Source of the DNA: Nocardioides jiangxiensis
GTDB taxonomy: Bacteria > Actinomycetota > Actinomycetes > Propionibacteriales > Nocardioidaceae
Direction: 5' to 3'
Assembly (NCBI RefSeq): GCF_030580915.1
Contig: NZ_JAUQTA010000001.1
Span: 1,426,001-1,490,000 of the forward strand
DNA length: 64,000 nucleotides
In this document: positions 1 to 7,902 of the stretch, in pieces
Position numbering within the stretch: the stretch's first letter is position 1
How the letters are laid out: each line of letters begins with the position of its first letter
Program-made: the position numbers and the translations under genes
The notes under the pieces: model-generated
The model's input: only the letters and a program-made list of their open reading frames with translations
What the model was told of the DNA's origin: nothing
The model's database searches: none

Positions 1-670
1 CCGTGGCAGGCTCCCCATCCGTCGCGACCGCAGCCGTCTCCTCCCTCACGAGAGGCGGGTTGGCCAGCCAGAGCCCGACGCCCCCTGCGAGGGCGACCAG
101 CTGCGTGCCGAGGAGTGCCCAGCTGGTCTCCAGTCGGGTGGCGGCGACGACGCCCAGGACCGGGCCGACCATGAACGAGAGCTCGGTGCCCAGCGCGTCG
201 AGCGAGAGCACCGCCTTGCGGTCGGCGTCCGGGACCGCGCTGATCAGCGCCTGGCGCATGACCGAGTAGTGCGGGACGTTGGCCAGGCCGCCGACCGCCG
301 CGAGCACCAGGAGGGCGGCGTACGGGACGAAGGGCGCGATCGACCAGACGACGACCAGCACCACCAGCATGGGCCCGACGGTCGCCCGCAGGCCGATGCG
401 GTCGAGGGCGCGTCCGCGCCAGGGCGCGGCGACGGCCATGGCGACCGTCGTCACGGTCTCCAGCAGACCGGCCGCGGAGTAGCTCCGGTCGAGCCCCGTG
501 ACGACGTGGAGCGTGAGCACGATGAACGACGCGAACACAGGCACCCGGATCATGAACCCGAGGACGAGCACCGACCTGACGGTGGGGTGGGCCAGCAGCC
601 TTCGATACGCCGCCATGCCCGTGCCCATGATGTCGATGGTTGCAGTGCCCAGATGCCGGTCGCGACTCAT
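1..670 (-). CDS. MFS transporter (3' end outside window)
   Basis: Only the first ~223 codons are present; the gene runs off the left edge and its stop is not visible. The reverse-strand translation shows about six hydrophobic helices. Between helices 2 and 3 is the loop GRALDRIGLRA, which matches the MFS A-motif (GxxxDRxGRR), so a drug/proton or sugar-efflux type MFS protein in the inner membrane is likely. The substrate cannot be told. The ATG at 670 gives the longest frame; ATGs at 628 and 616 (MAAYRRLL) are equally plausible because none has a clear Shine-Dalgarno sequence. The gene is divergent from the EEP phosphatase gene at 853. Confidence 0.8.
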   Translation of the reverse strand, partial: MSRDRHLGTATIDIMGTGMAAYRRLLAHPTVRSVLVLGFMIRVPVFASFIVLTLHVVTGLDRSYSAAGLLETVTTVAMAVAAPWRGRALDRIGLRATVGPMLVVLVVVWSIAPFVPYAALLVLAAVGGLANVPHYSVMRQALISAVPDADRKAVLSLDALGTELSFMVGPVLGVVAATRLETSWALLGTQLVALAGGVGLWLANPPLVREETAAVATDGEPAT

Positions 671-758
671 TTATCGGACCGTTACGCACGCCCGCCGACC
701 CCACCGCCGGGGTCCCCGCCTCCTGGGTCTCGCGGCGAGCGGGGCCGGAAATGAAGAA

Positions 759-792
759 GCCCCTCTCGACTCATGGGGTAATCGAGAGGGGC
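759..792. other. 11-bp perfect hairpin in the divergent intergenic region
   Basis: Arms 759-769 (gcccctctcga) and 782-792 (tcgagaggggc) pair perfectly around a 12-nt loop. It lies between the divergent MFS (starts 670) and EEP (starts 853) genes, about 60 nt upstream of the chosen EEP start. It has no T-tract on either side, so it could be an operator, a 5'-leader hairpin or a weak terminator. Role unknown. Confidence 0.5.
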
Positions 793-852
793 ATAAGAAC
801 GGTAGGTCGTGGCGTCGGTCACGTCAAGCCGTACCGGACGTATCCTTCAGCG

Positions 853-1866
853 GTGCGCAAACCCCCCGAGCTGGTCGTGACGCTGGCTCCGCTCCTCGTG
901 ATCGTCCTGGTCCTCGCCGGCGTGGGCGTCGCCTTCGGCCTGACCGGGAACGACGGACACCGCGCCAACGCCAGCGCGTCGGCGCCGACCACCCCTCCGG
1001 CCACGACGCCACCGCCCACCCCGGTCATCACGCCGTCACGCGCGCCCGACATCCCGATCTCGAAGGACCTGCTGCGCAACGTCCGCAAGCAGCTCGACAC
1101 CCTGCCGGCGTTCCGGTTCCAGATCGCCACGCTCAACGTCCTCGGCAACAGCCACACGGTCGCCGGCGGCGACCGGGCGGAGTACGCCGACAGCGCGACC
1201 CGCATGGGCTGGGCGCTGCAGGCGCTCCAGGAGGCCTCGGCCGACGTGGTCGGCTTCCAGGAGATGCAGGCGCCGCAGTACGCCGCGTTCCGCGCGCGGA
1301 CCGGCAGCCGGTGGGACAGCTGGCCCGGCCTCGCCGTGAACCAGGACGCGGTCGACAACACGCTCGCGTGGGACACCTCGACGTTCCGCGCGGTGGAGCG
1401 GGAGACGATCGCCATCCCGTACTTCTTCGGTCGTACGCGGCAGATGCCGTATGTGCTGCTGGAGAACGTGCAGACCAGGCAGCGCATCTGGGTGGCGAAC
1501 TTCCACAACCCCGCCCACAAGTACGGCGCGACGCAGGCGCGATGGCGGCGCGAGGCGACGGCGCGGGAGATCGCGCTCGTCAACAAGCTGGCCGCACAGA
1601 CCGGCTACCCGGTCTTCGTCACCGGCGACATGAACGAGCGCCAGGAGTACTGCAGCCCGGTCACGGCGAGCACCGACCTCCGCTGGGCCGGCGGCTCCTG
1701 CAGCTCGGGCAGGATGCCGGTCGACTTCATCCTCGGCTCCTCGCGCGTGGGCTTCGCCGACTACACGATCCGCGACCGCGGCGTGCTCGGGAGGGTCACC
1801 GACCATCCCCTCGTCTACGCAACAGCGACGGTGCCCGAGAGCCGGGCACCGTCGCTGACGAAGTAG
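853..1866 (+). CDS. Endonuclease/exonuclease/phosphatase (EEP) family protein, membrane-anchored or secreted
   Basis: The product is 337 aa from a GTG at 853. It starts MRKPPELVV, then has one hydrophobic segment (about residues 8-30) and a Thr/Pro-rich linker, consistent with a signal anchor followed by an extracytoplasmic domain. The EEP fold is supported by the series TLNVLGN, VVGFQEM (metal-binding Glu), NFHNPA, VTGDMNE (GDxN motif) and VTDHPLV (C-terminal DH pair). These are the usual Mg-dependent phosphodiesterase/phosphatase residues, so the active site looks intact. The frame is open back to 640, but that extension crosses a strong hairpin (759-792) and lacks the expected N-terminal membrane segment at its start, so 853 is preferred. 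Substrate (nucleic acid, phospholipid or inositol phosphate) is not predictable. Confidence 0.8.
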   Translation: MRKPPELVVTLAPLLVIVLVLAGVGVAFGLTGNDGHRANASASAPTTPPATTPPPTPVITPSRAPDIPISKDLLRNVRKQLDTLPAFRFQIATLNVLGNSHTVAGGDRAEYADSATRMGWALQALQEASADVVGFQEMQAPQYAAFRARTGSRWDSWPGLAVNQDAVDNTLAWDTSTFRAVERETIAIPYFFGRTRQMPYVLLENVQTRQRIWVANFHNPAHKYGATQARWRREATAREIALVNKLAAQTGYPVFVTGDMNERQEYCSPVTASTDLRWAGGSCSSGRMPVDFILGSSRVGFADYTIRDRGVLGRVTDHPLVYATATVPESRAPSLTK

Positions 1867-1876
1867 GTCGCTGGAG

Positions 1877-2014
1877 TCAGGCAGCGTGATGGTTCGTGGG
1901 CGCAGCCGGGCGCACACGCACCCAGTGAGCGACGAGACGCTTCTTGCCGTCGACGCCCTTCTCGCGCTTCCAGACGAGCTCCATGTGGTCGTGGTTTGCA
2001 AGACCGTCAAGCAT
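1877..2014 (-). CDS. Small hypothetical protein, 45 aa
   Basis: A short basic protein, convergent with the EEP gene 11 bp away. The start at 2014 is chosen because aggaggt stands a few bases upstream of the ATG, a near-perfect Shine-Dalgarno. The longer frame back to 2077 has no such site. The sequence has no signal peptide or membrane helix; it reads like a small beta-rich domain (MELVWKREKGVDGKKR, then LVAHWVRVRP). I do not recognise a family. The ribosome site and basic, ordered composition make it a likely real gene. Confidence 0.6.
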   Translation of the reverse strand: MLDGLANHDHMELVWKREKGVDGKKRLVAHWVRVRPAAPTNHHAA

Positions 2015-2177
2015 GGGCCACCTCCTGTTCACCGTTTGTTCACTTTCGAGTATGGCACACATCCGGGCACTTCGCACCCCTGTCGCGCAGGCCGGGCGAC
2101 CCCGCGCTCCACGAGGACCTGAAAACGCGCCAGAATCGGCCGATCGCGCTCCACTCTGCCGTCACGATGTCGCGCAG

Positions 2178-2192
2178 GTCACTTTCTGTGAC
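2178..2192. promoter_or_regulatory. Palindrome gtcac-N5-gtgac upstream of alpha/beta hydrolase
   Basis: A short inverted repeat (gtcactttctgtgac) lies 63 nt before the hydrolase start in a 240-nt gene-free stretch (2015-2254). The spacing and symmetry suit a dimeric regulator site. In the same stretch the reverse strand has two gtgaaca direct repeats just upstream of the 45-aa gene. No regulator can be assigned. Confidence 0.3.
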
Positions 2193-2254
2193 AAGGCGTT
2201 CCGCCTATCGCGGTCCGGTGCAAGACTGCGGGCGTCCCCACGCAGGAGGTCCCC

Positions 2255-3076
2255 ATGTCGTTCCCCGCGCTCGCCCATGACCGCCTGGGCGCCGGCACCC
2301 CGGTCGTGCTCGTCCACGGCATCGGCCACCGTCGCCAGGCGTGGGACCCCGTGGTGCGGCTGCTCGCGGAGGACCACGAGGTGATCGCGGTCGACCTCAC
2401 CGGTTTCGGTGAGTCCCCTGCCCATCCCAAGGGCAGCACCCACGACGTCGAGGCGTACGTCGACCACCTGGTCGCGAACTTCCGCGCCTGGGGGCTCGAG
2501 AAGCCGCACGTCGCCGGCAACTCCCTCGGCGGCGCGGTGGCCCTCGAGCTCGCGCGCCGGGGCGAGGTCTCCTCGGCGGTCGCGCTCGCGCCGGCCTCGT
2601 TCATCGACTGGAAGGGTGCGGGCGCCGCCCTGCCGCTGGTGGCGATGCGCCTCGGCGCGCTGCTGGTGCCCTCGCCGGCGCTGCGCCAGGCCTGCCGTGC
2701 CGGGTTCGTCCGCGCGGTCATCGGCTGGCCCCTCTACGCGTACGCCGACCGGCACGACGCCGCCTCGACGTACGGCGACGCGCTCGCGATGAAGCGGGCG
2801 CGCGGCTTCGAGCTCACCGCGATCAAGTGCCTGCGCCCGGTCTTCCGGCCGTTCCGCGGCGCCCTGAAGGCGCCGGTCACCATCGCCTGGGGCACGAAGG
2901 ACCGGATCCTCCCCTACGGCCAGATGGCCCGCGCACGCCGGCTCGTCCCGGAGGCGCGGTACATCACCCTCGACGGGGCCGGCCACGTCCCCATGGGCGA
3001 CTGCCCCGAGGCGATCGCGGAGCTGATCCGGGGGACGATCGCCGATGTCGAGGCCGGCCGCCCGGCCGTAGCCTGA
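2255..3076 (+). CDS. Alpha/beta hydrolase
   Basis: A 273-aa cytoplasmic alpha/beta-hydrolase fold enzyme. The oxyanion region is VLVHGIGHRR (about residue 20), the nucleophile elbow is GNSLGG (Ser about residue 92), the acid is the Asp of GTKDRIL (about 215) and the catalytic His is in GAGHVPMGD (about 243). The complete triad suggests an active esterase, lipase-like or C-C bond hydrolase. A lid region of about 70 residues rich in Ala/Arg follows the nucleophile strand. The next gene, a KstD-like flavoprotein, starts 4 nt after the stop, so the two are probably one transcript and may act on the same steroid-like or lipid substrate. That link is inference. Confidence 0.85.
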   Translation: MSFPALAHDRLGAGTPVVLVHGIGHRRQAWDPVVRLLAEDHEVIAVDLTGFGESPAHPKGSTHDVEAYVDHLVANFRAWGLEKPHVAGNSLGGAVALELARRGEVSSAVALAPASFIDWKGAGAALPLVAMRLGALLVPSPALRQACRAGFVRAVIGWPLYAYADRHDAASTYGDALAMKRARGFELTAIKCLRPVFRPFRGALKAPVTIAWGTKDRILPYGQMARARRLVPEARYITLDGAGHVPMGDCPEAIAELIRGTIADVEAGRPAVA

Positions 3077-3080
3077 CCTC

Positions 3081-4802
3081 ATGCCCACAGCGTCGCCCTC
3101 GCCGTCCTCTGACTTCCAGCCCGACGTCATCGTCGTCGGCGCCGGCCTCGCCGGGCTCGTCGCCACCCACGAGCTCGCCCTGGCCGGCAAGAAGGTGCTG
3201 GTCCTCGACCAGGAGAACCGCAACAACCTCGGCGGCCAGGCCTTCTGGTCGCTCGGCGGCCTCTTCTTCGTCGACAGCCCCGAGCAGCACCGCATGGGCA
3301 TCCACGACTCGGTCGAGCTGGCCCTGCAGGACTGGCACGGAAGCGCACAGTTCGACCGCTTCGGCGACGGCACCGGGGGCCCTGGTCGCGGCGAGGACTT
3401 CTGGCCGCAGCAGTGGGCCGACGCCTATGTGCGCTGGGCCGCCGAGGGCAAGCGCGACTACGTGCACGCGCTGGGCCTGAAGTCCCTGACGTTCGTGGGA
3501 TGGGCCGAGCGGGGCGACGGGCGGGCCGAGGGCCACGGCAACTCGGTGCCGCGCTTCCACATCACCTGGGGCACCGGGCCCGAGGTGGTGCGCATCTTCC
3601 TCGAGCCGGTCCTCGAGGCGGAGAGGTCCGGGCTCGTGCAGTTCGGGTTCCGGCACCAGGTCGACGAGCTCGTGGTCGACGGCGGTGCCGTGGTCGGCGT
3701 ACGCGGCTCCGTGCTGGCGGCCGATGAGAGCGCCCGCGGCGTGAAGTCCTCGCGGGAGGTCGTCGGCGACTTCGACCTCCGCGCACGGGCGGTCGTGGTG
3801 AGCAGCGGCGGCATCGGCCACAACTTCGAGCTCATGCGGCGCAACTGGCCGACGGACCGGGTCGGGCCCGCGCCCACCCACATGATCGCCGGCGTCCCCG
3901 CCCACGTGGACGGCCGCATGCTCGCGATCAGCGAGCAGGCCGGCGCGACCCTCGTCAACAAGGACCGCATGTGGGCCTACGTCGAGGGCGTCCACAACTG
4001 GGACCCGATCTGGCCCGACCACGCGATCCGGATCCTGCCCGGCCCGTCGTCGATGTGGTTCGACGCGAACGGCAAGCGGCTGGAGGGCATGTCCGGCGTA
4101 CCGGGTGCCGACTCGATCGGCTCGATGACCCAGATCCTCGGCACGGGCTACGACTACTCCTGGTTCGTCCTCGACCAGACGATCATCGAGAAGGAGTTCG
4201 CGCTCTCGGGCTCGGAGCAGAACCCCGACTGGACCAACAAGGACGTCCGGCTGATGCTCAAGGACCGTGTCCTGGGGAAGGGCGCCACCGGCCCGGTGGA
4301 GCGCTTCAAGAAGTACGGCGAGGACTTCGTGGTGGCCGACGACATCGCCGACCTCGTCGCCGGGATGAACGAGCTGGCCCGCGGCCCGAAGCTCGACGCC
4401 GCGGACATCGAGCGTCAGATCGTGGCCCGCGACCGCCAGGTCGACAACCCGTTCACCAAGGACGCCCAGGTCATGGCGATCCACAACGGCCGCAAGGACC
4501 GCACGGGCAAGATCATGCGCGTCGCGAAGCCGCACAGGATCCTGGACCCGGAGCACGGCCCGCTCATCGCGGTGCGCTGCAACATCCTGTCCCGCAAGAC
4601 GCTCGGTGGCATCGAGACCAACCTCGACAGCCAGGCCGTCGCCGCCTCCGGCGAGGTCATCCCGGGCCTGTATGCAGCCGGCGAGGTCGCCGGGTTCGGC
4701 GGTGGCGGCGTCCACGGCTACAACGCCCTCGAGGGCACCTTCCTCGGCGGCTGCATCTTCAGCGGCCGCGCCGCCGGCCTCGCCCTCGCCCGCGACCTCT
4801 GA
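3081..4802 (+). CDS. FAD-binding dehydrogenase, KstD / fumarate-reductase flavoprotein family
   Basis: A 573-aa flavoprotein. The N-terminal Rossmann ADP-binding motif is VVGAGLAGLVATHELALAGK (about residues 19-38) with the following acidic strand end VLDQE. The C-terminal FAD signature is GLYAAGEVAGFGGGGVHG followed by NALEGTFLGG. Family members (3-ketosteroid dehydrogenases, flavocytochrome c-like reductases) use FAD to oxidise or reduce C-C bonds; which substrate is used here is unknown. The length and both FAD motifs match the FAD-binding dehydrogenase subgroup annotated in many actinobacteria. It follows the alpha/beta hydrolase by 4 nt and its stop is followed at once by a tandem-repeat array. 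Confidence 0.85.
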   Translation: MPTASPSPSSDFQPDVIVVGAGLAGLVATHELALAGKKVLVLDQENRNNLGGQAFWSLGGLFFVDSPEQHRMGIHDSVELALQDWHGSAQFDRFGDGTGGPGRGEDFWPQQWADAYVRWAAEGKRDYVHALGLKSLTFVGWAERGDGRAEGHGNSVPRFHITWGTGPEVVRIFLEPVLEAERSGLVQFGFRHQVDELVVDGGAVVGVRGSVLAADESARGVKSSREVVGDFDLRARAVVVSSGGIGHNFELMRRNWPTDRVGPAPTHMIAGVPAHVDGRMLAISEQAGATLVNKDRMWAYVEGVHNWDPIWPDHAIRILPGPSSMWFDANGKRLEGMSGVPGADSIGSMTQILGTGYDYSWFVLDQTIIEKEFALSGSEQNPDWTNKDVRLMLKDRVLGKGATGPVERFKKYGEDFVVADDIADLVAGMNELARGPKLDAADIERQIVARDRQVDNPFTKDAQVMAIHNGRKDRTGKIMRVAKPHRILDPEHGPLIAVRCNILSRKTLGGIETNLDSQAVAASGEVIPGLYAAGEVAGFGGGGVHGYNALEGTFLGGCIFSGRAAGLALARDL

Positions 4803-4807
4803 CCCGC

Positions 4808-4895
4808 CGAGACGGGGCCTGTGCCACGGCGAGACGGGGCCTGTGCCACGGCGAGACGGGGCCTGTGCCACGGCGAGACGGGGCCTGTGCCGCGT
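4808..4895. repeat. 22-nt tandem repeat array, four units, directly after a stop codon
   Basis: Units at 4808-4829, 4830-4851, 4852-4873 and 4874-4895 share the core cgagacggggcctgtgcc; the first three are identical and the fourth diverges at its last bases. The array begins 6 nt after the flavoprotein TGA with the sequence acccgccgagacgg. A related three-unit array with the same period and the same first bases follows another stop codon at 27002. The last unit forms the left arm of the terminator hairpin listed next. Confidence 0.9.
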
Positions 4896-4920
4896 TCTTC
4901 GCGGCACCGGCCCCGTCTCG
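4874..4920. terminator. Bidirectional terminator hairpin built from the last tandem-repeat unit
   Basis: Arms 4874-4894 and 4900-4920 are 21 nt each and pair with a single mismatch around the 5-nt loop ttctt. It lies between the convergent flavoprotein gene and doxX, so it can serve both. The left arm is a copy of the 22-nt tandem repeat; the right arm is its inverted copy. Confidence 0.75.
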
Positions 4921-4927
4921 GCCCAAT

Positions 4928-4970
4928 GACGACTGCCCGCGCCGACTCGGAAGCGGCGCGGGCAGTCGTC
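4928..4970. terminator. Second terminator hairpin, 17-bp perfect stem
   Basis: Arms 4928-4944 (gacgactgcccgcgccg) and 4954-4970 pair perfectly around a 9-nt loop. It lies 44 nt past the doxX stop (reading minus) and just beyond the first hairpin, giving two stacked terminators between the convergent genes. Confidence 0.7.
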
Positions 4971-5014
4971 GTGGTGGCGAGCAGTGCCCCGAGGACGGGG
5001 CCGGCATGCCTGGG

Positions 5015-5416
5015 TCAGGCGAAGAGACCGTTGGTGAGCGTCAGGCCCGGGTTGGTCGAGAACGCGAAGGCGAGGGCGAGCGCGCCACCCGCGAGGGCCA
5101 GGTCCTTGTTGAACATGATCTGCGTCATCGCCTTGGCCTCACCCTGCTCCTTCCAGAACGTGTGGAAGATCAGCGCGGTCGGCACGAGGACCAGCGCGAG
5201 CACGATGCCGGCGAGGTCGCCGTACACGCCGAACGCGATCGCCAGGCCGGCGAGGCCGAAGACCAGGCCGGAGGCGAGGACGTTCAGCTTGGCGAACGGG
5301 AGGCCCTTCGACTTGGCGTAGCCGGCCATGTAGTCGGTCTGCGCGAAGTGACCGACGGCGGAGAGCAGGAAGAGAACGACGAACAGGATGCGGCCGACGA
5401 GAAGGACGATGTCCAT
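5015..5416 (-). CDS. DoxX family membrane protein
   Basis: A 133-aa protein with four predicted membrane helices (MDIVLLVGRILFVVLFLLSAVGHF; a central pair; AGIVLALVLVPTALIFHTF; a C-terminal segment), the length and pattern of DoxX/SURF4-like proteins. The family sits in the cytoplasmic membrane; members are linked to thiosulfate oxidation or redox stress, but the reaction of this clade is not settled. The start at 5416 has ggaggt 7 nt upstream. A compound inverted repeat at 5479-5505 upstream is a likely operator. Confidence 0.85.
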   Translation of the reverse strand: MDIVLLVGRILFVVLFLLSAVGHFAQTDYMAGYAKSKGLPFAKLNVLASGLVFGLAGLAIAFGVYGDLAGIVLALVLVPTALIFHTFWKEQGEAKAMTQIMFNKDLALAGGALALAFAFSTNPGLTLTNGLFA

Positions 5417-5478
5417 GGGATTACCTCCGAATGAGTTCCGGCGGCCAGGTGGTCGCCTCGATGACTCAATGGTGACAC

Positions 5479-5505
5479 GTCATCTATCTAGATGACAAGT
5501 CATCT
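5479..5505. promoter_or_regulatory. Three alternating half-sites gtcatct / agatgac / gtcatct
   Basis: gtcatct at 5479-5485, its inverse agatgac at 5490-5496, and gtcatct again at 5499-5505. Adjacent pairs form two overlapping inverted repeats with 4-nt and 2-nt spacers. It is 63-89 nt upstream of the DoxX start in AT-richer DNA. This suits a MarR- or TetR-type dimer binding in two registers; no regulator gene is next to it. Confidence 0.45.
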
Positions 5506-5535
5506 ATCTGTCGCCTGCGCCACACCCGAAATGCA

Positions 5536-5601
5536 GTCACGCCACGTTCGTCACCCCGGGCCACGACAGAGCGTGGCCGAGGGCAGCGGACGTGGCGTGA
5601 C
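5536..5601. terminator. Nested inverted repeat downstream of the RNA helicase
   Basis: Outer arms 5536-5547 (gtcacgccacgt) and 5590-5601 pair perfectly; within them ggccacg (5559-5565) pairs with cgtggcc (5572-5578). It lies about 20 nt past the helicase stop (minus strand), where a terminator is expected. Confidence 0.55.
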
Positions 5602-5619
5602 GGCCCGACGCTGGGTGCG

Positions 5620-7578
5620 TCAGTCGAACTTCTTCTTGTGGCGCGGCTTCTTGTCACCCCACGCGGCCTCGGCGCCGGTGCGCTCGCTGCGGTCCTGGCG
5701 CGGCTTCTTCTCCCACGTGCCGTCGGAGAACTCACGCTTCTGCGGACGGTCACCCCGGTCGCCGTACGACGAGCGCTGCGGGCGGTCGCCGTACTCCTTG
5801 CGCGGACCACGGTCGCCGTAGGACTTGCGCGGCTCGGTGCGGATGCCCGGGCCCTTGTCCGGCTGGAGCTCGATGAGCTTGCCGGAGATCCGGGTCTGCT
5901 CGAGGAGGCGGTAGGTCTCGGGCGAGAGGTCCGCGGGCAGCTCCACGAGCGAGAAGTCCGGACGGATCTGGATCTTGCCGAAGTCCGAGCGGCGCAGGCC
6001 GCCCTCGTTGGCGAGCGCGCCGACGATCTGGCGGGGCTCGACCTTGTGGCGCTTGCCGACCTGGATCTTGTACGTCGCGAGCGGGACGCCGGTGCGCGAC
6101 TCGCGCGGGCCACGGTCCTTGCCGCCGAAGTCGCCGCGGGCGCCACGGTCCGGGCGGTCGCCACGGTCGGGGCGGTCGGCCGAGACGGTGTTGACCTTGG
6201 GCATGTCCTTCTCGTCGAGGAGGAGCGGGGTCTCGCCCTGCAGGACGACGGCGAGCGCGGCGGCCACGTCGGCCTCCGGCACGTCGTGGTTCTTCACGTA
6301 GTGCGCGATGACGTCGCGGTAGTCGTCGATCGCCTCGCCCGCGAGCGCCTCCGTGATCGCCTCGTCGAAGCGGGCCAGGCGGGTCGCGTTGATGTCGTCG
6401 ACGGACGGCAGGTCCATCAGCGCCATGGGCGACTTCGTGTGCTTCTCGATCATCCGCAGCAGGCCACGCTCACGCGGGGTGACGAAGGAGATCGAGTCAC
6501 CCTTGCGGCCGGCACGACCCGTGCGGCCGATGCGGTGGACGTAGGACTCGGGGTCGGTCGGGATGTCGAAGTTGACCACGTGCGTGATCCGCTCGACGTC
6601 GAGGCCACGGGCGGCGACATCGGTGGCGACGAGGATGTCGAGCTTGCCGGCCTTGAGCTGGTTGACCGTGCGCTCGCGCTGGGCCTGGGCGACGTCACCG
6701 TTGATCGCGGCCGCGGCGAAACCGCGGGCACGGAGCTTCTCCGCGACCTCCTCGGTTGCCTGCTTGGTACGGACGAAGACGATCATCGCCTCGAAGTTCT
6801 CGACCTCGAAGATGCGCGTGAGCGCGTCGACCTTCTGCGGGAACGACACCATCAGGTAGCGCTGCGTGATGTTGGTGTTGGTCGCGGTCTTGTTCTTGAC
6901 CTGGATCTCGACCGGGTCGTTGAGGTACTGCTTCGAGATGCGGCGGATCGTGCTCGGCATCGTGGCCGAGAACAGGGCGACCTGCTTGGTCTCGGGGGTG
7001 TCCTTGAGGATCGTCTCGATGTCCTCGGCGAAGCCCATGGAGAGCATCTCGTCGGCCTCGTCGAGGACCAGGAAGCGGAGCTCGGAGAGGTCGAGCGTGC
7101 CCTTCTCGAGGTGATCCATGATGCGACCCGGCGTGCCGACGACGATGTCGACGCCACGACGGAGCGCGGAGAGCTGGACGCCGTAGCCCTGGCCGCCGTA
7201 GACGGGGAGCACGTGGACGCCCTTGAGGTGCGAGGCGTACTTCTCGAAGGCCTCGCAGACCTGGAGCGCCAGCTCACGGGTCGGGGCGAGGACGAGCGCC
7301 TGCGGCGTCTTCTGGCCGGAGTCGAGCTGCGAGAGCACCGGCAGCGCGAACGCCGCGGTCTTGCCCGTGCCGGTCTGGGCCAGGCCCATCACGTCGCGGC
7401 CCGCGAGGAGCGGCGGGATCGTCTGCGCCTGGATGGCGGACGGGGTCTCGTAGCCGACGTCCTTGAGCGCCTTGAGCACCCGCTCGTCGAGGCCGAGATC
7501 GGCGAACTTCACCGTCTCGGCAACCACCTCGGCGTTGTCGTCGGGGGTCACAGCAGCGTCGTTCACAAGGTCACTCAC
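5620..7578 (-). CDS. deaD: DEAD-box ATP-dependent RNA helicase (DeaD/CsdA type)
   Basis: A 652-aa helicase. The Q motif begins at about residue 25 (FADLGLDERVLKALKDVGY), Walker A is AQTGTGKT (about 67-74), motif Ia is PTRELA, motif II is LDEADEM, motif III is SAT, and motif VI is HRIGRTGRAGR. A DbpA-like RNA-binding domain (VPLATYKIQVGKRHKVEPRQ onward, about 500-575) follows, then a disordered basic tail with repeated YGDRG/DRP units. This layout is that of cold-shock and ribosome-biogenesis helicases that unwind structured RNA. It stands alone with its own terminator. The actinobacterial length and domain order are normal. Confidence 0.95.
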   Translation of the reverse strand: MSDLVNDAAVTPDDNAEVVAETVKFADLGLDERVLKALKDVGYETPSAIQAQTIPPLLAGRDVMGLAQTGTGKTAAFALPVLSQLDSGQKTPQALVLAPTRELALQVCEAFEKYASHLKGVHVLPVYGGQGYGVQLSALRRGVDIVVGTPGRIMDHLEKGTLDLSELRFLVLDEADEMLSMGFAEDIETILKDTPETKQVALFSATMPSTIRRISKQYLNDPVEIQVKNKTATNTNITQRYLMVSFPQKVDALTRIFEVENFEAMIVFVRTKQATEEVAEKLRARGFAAAAINGDVAQAQRERTVNQLKAGKLDILVATDVAARGLDVERITHVVNFDIPTDPESYVHRIGRTGRAGRKGDSISFVTPRERGLLRMIEKHTKSPMALMDLPSVDDINATRLARFDEAITEALAGEAIDDYRDVIAHYVKNHDVPEADVAAALAVVLQGETPLLLDEKDMPKVNTVSADRPDRGDRPDRGARGDFGGKDRGPRESRTGVPLATYKIQVGKRHKVEPRQIVGALANEGGLRRSDFGKIQIRPDFSLVELPADLSPETYRLLEQTRISGKLIELQPDKGPGIRTEPRKSYGDRGPRKEYGDRPQRSSYGDRGDRPQKREFSDGTWEKKPRQDRSERTGAEAAWGDKKPRHKKKFD

Positions 7579-7656
7579 CGTAGAAGCGTAGTGGGGCTGG
7601 CACTTATACGACCATTCGCCGGCGCGGTGACGCCCGACACGCCGTACGACGCGCCG

Positions 7657-7866
7657 TCAGTCGACGCGGGTCGACACCTCCGAGCGCTGCAGCTTCTCGT
7701 GCTCGACGAGCCCACCACCGCTGACCACCTCGTGGTCCTGGTCCTCGTGGCCGGAGGGCACGCGCGGGTCCTTGCTCCAGGGCACCCCGAGGGAGCCGCC
7801 TCTGCCACTCGCGCGTCGGCTGGTCCACTCCTCGCGGACCGGGCGACGACGATCGGTCTCGTCCAC
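7657..7866 (-). CDS. Small hydrophilic hypothetical protein, 69 aa (paralogue of the next gene)
   Basis: A charged, probably disordered protein starting from a GTG at 7866. Near its C terminus it carries HEVVSGGGLVEHEKL, which resembles AAVVSGGGVVDRDEV in the protein encoded just upstream (7903-8109). The shared VVSGGGxV segment and the tandem arrangement suggest duplication. No membrane segment, signal or known domain. The Shine-Dalgarno is very close to the GTG, so the start is uncertain. Confidence 0.55.
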   Translation of the reverse strand: MDETDRRRPVREEWTSRRASGRGGSLGVPWSKDPRVPSGHEDQDHEVVSGGGLVEHEKLQRSEVSTRVD

Positions 7867-7902
7867 CTCTCCAGCGTACGTCGGTCCCGCGCGGCCGTCC
7901 GC

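Noticed and set aside
640..852. N-terminal extension of the EEP protein to 640
   Set aside because: It crosses a perfect hairpin, overlaps the divergent MFS start region and precedes the natural signal-anchor start at 853.
4808..4895. Possible CRISPR array in the tandem repeats at 4.8 kb (and 27.0 kb)
   Set aside because: The units abut with no spacers, the period is 22 nt, and no cas genes are present. They are tandem repeats.
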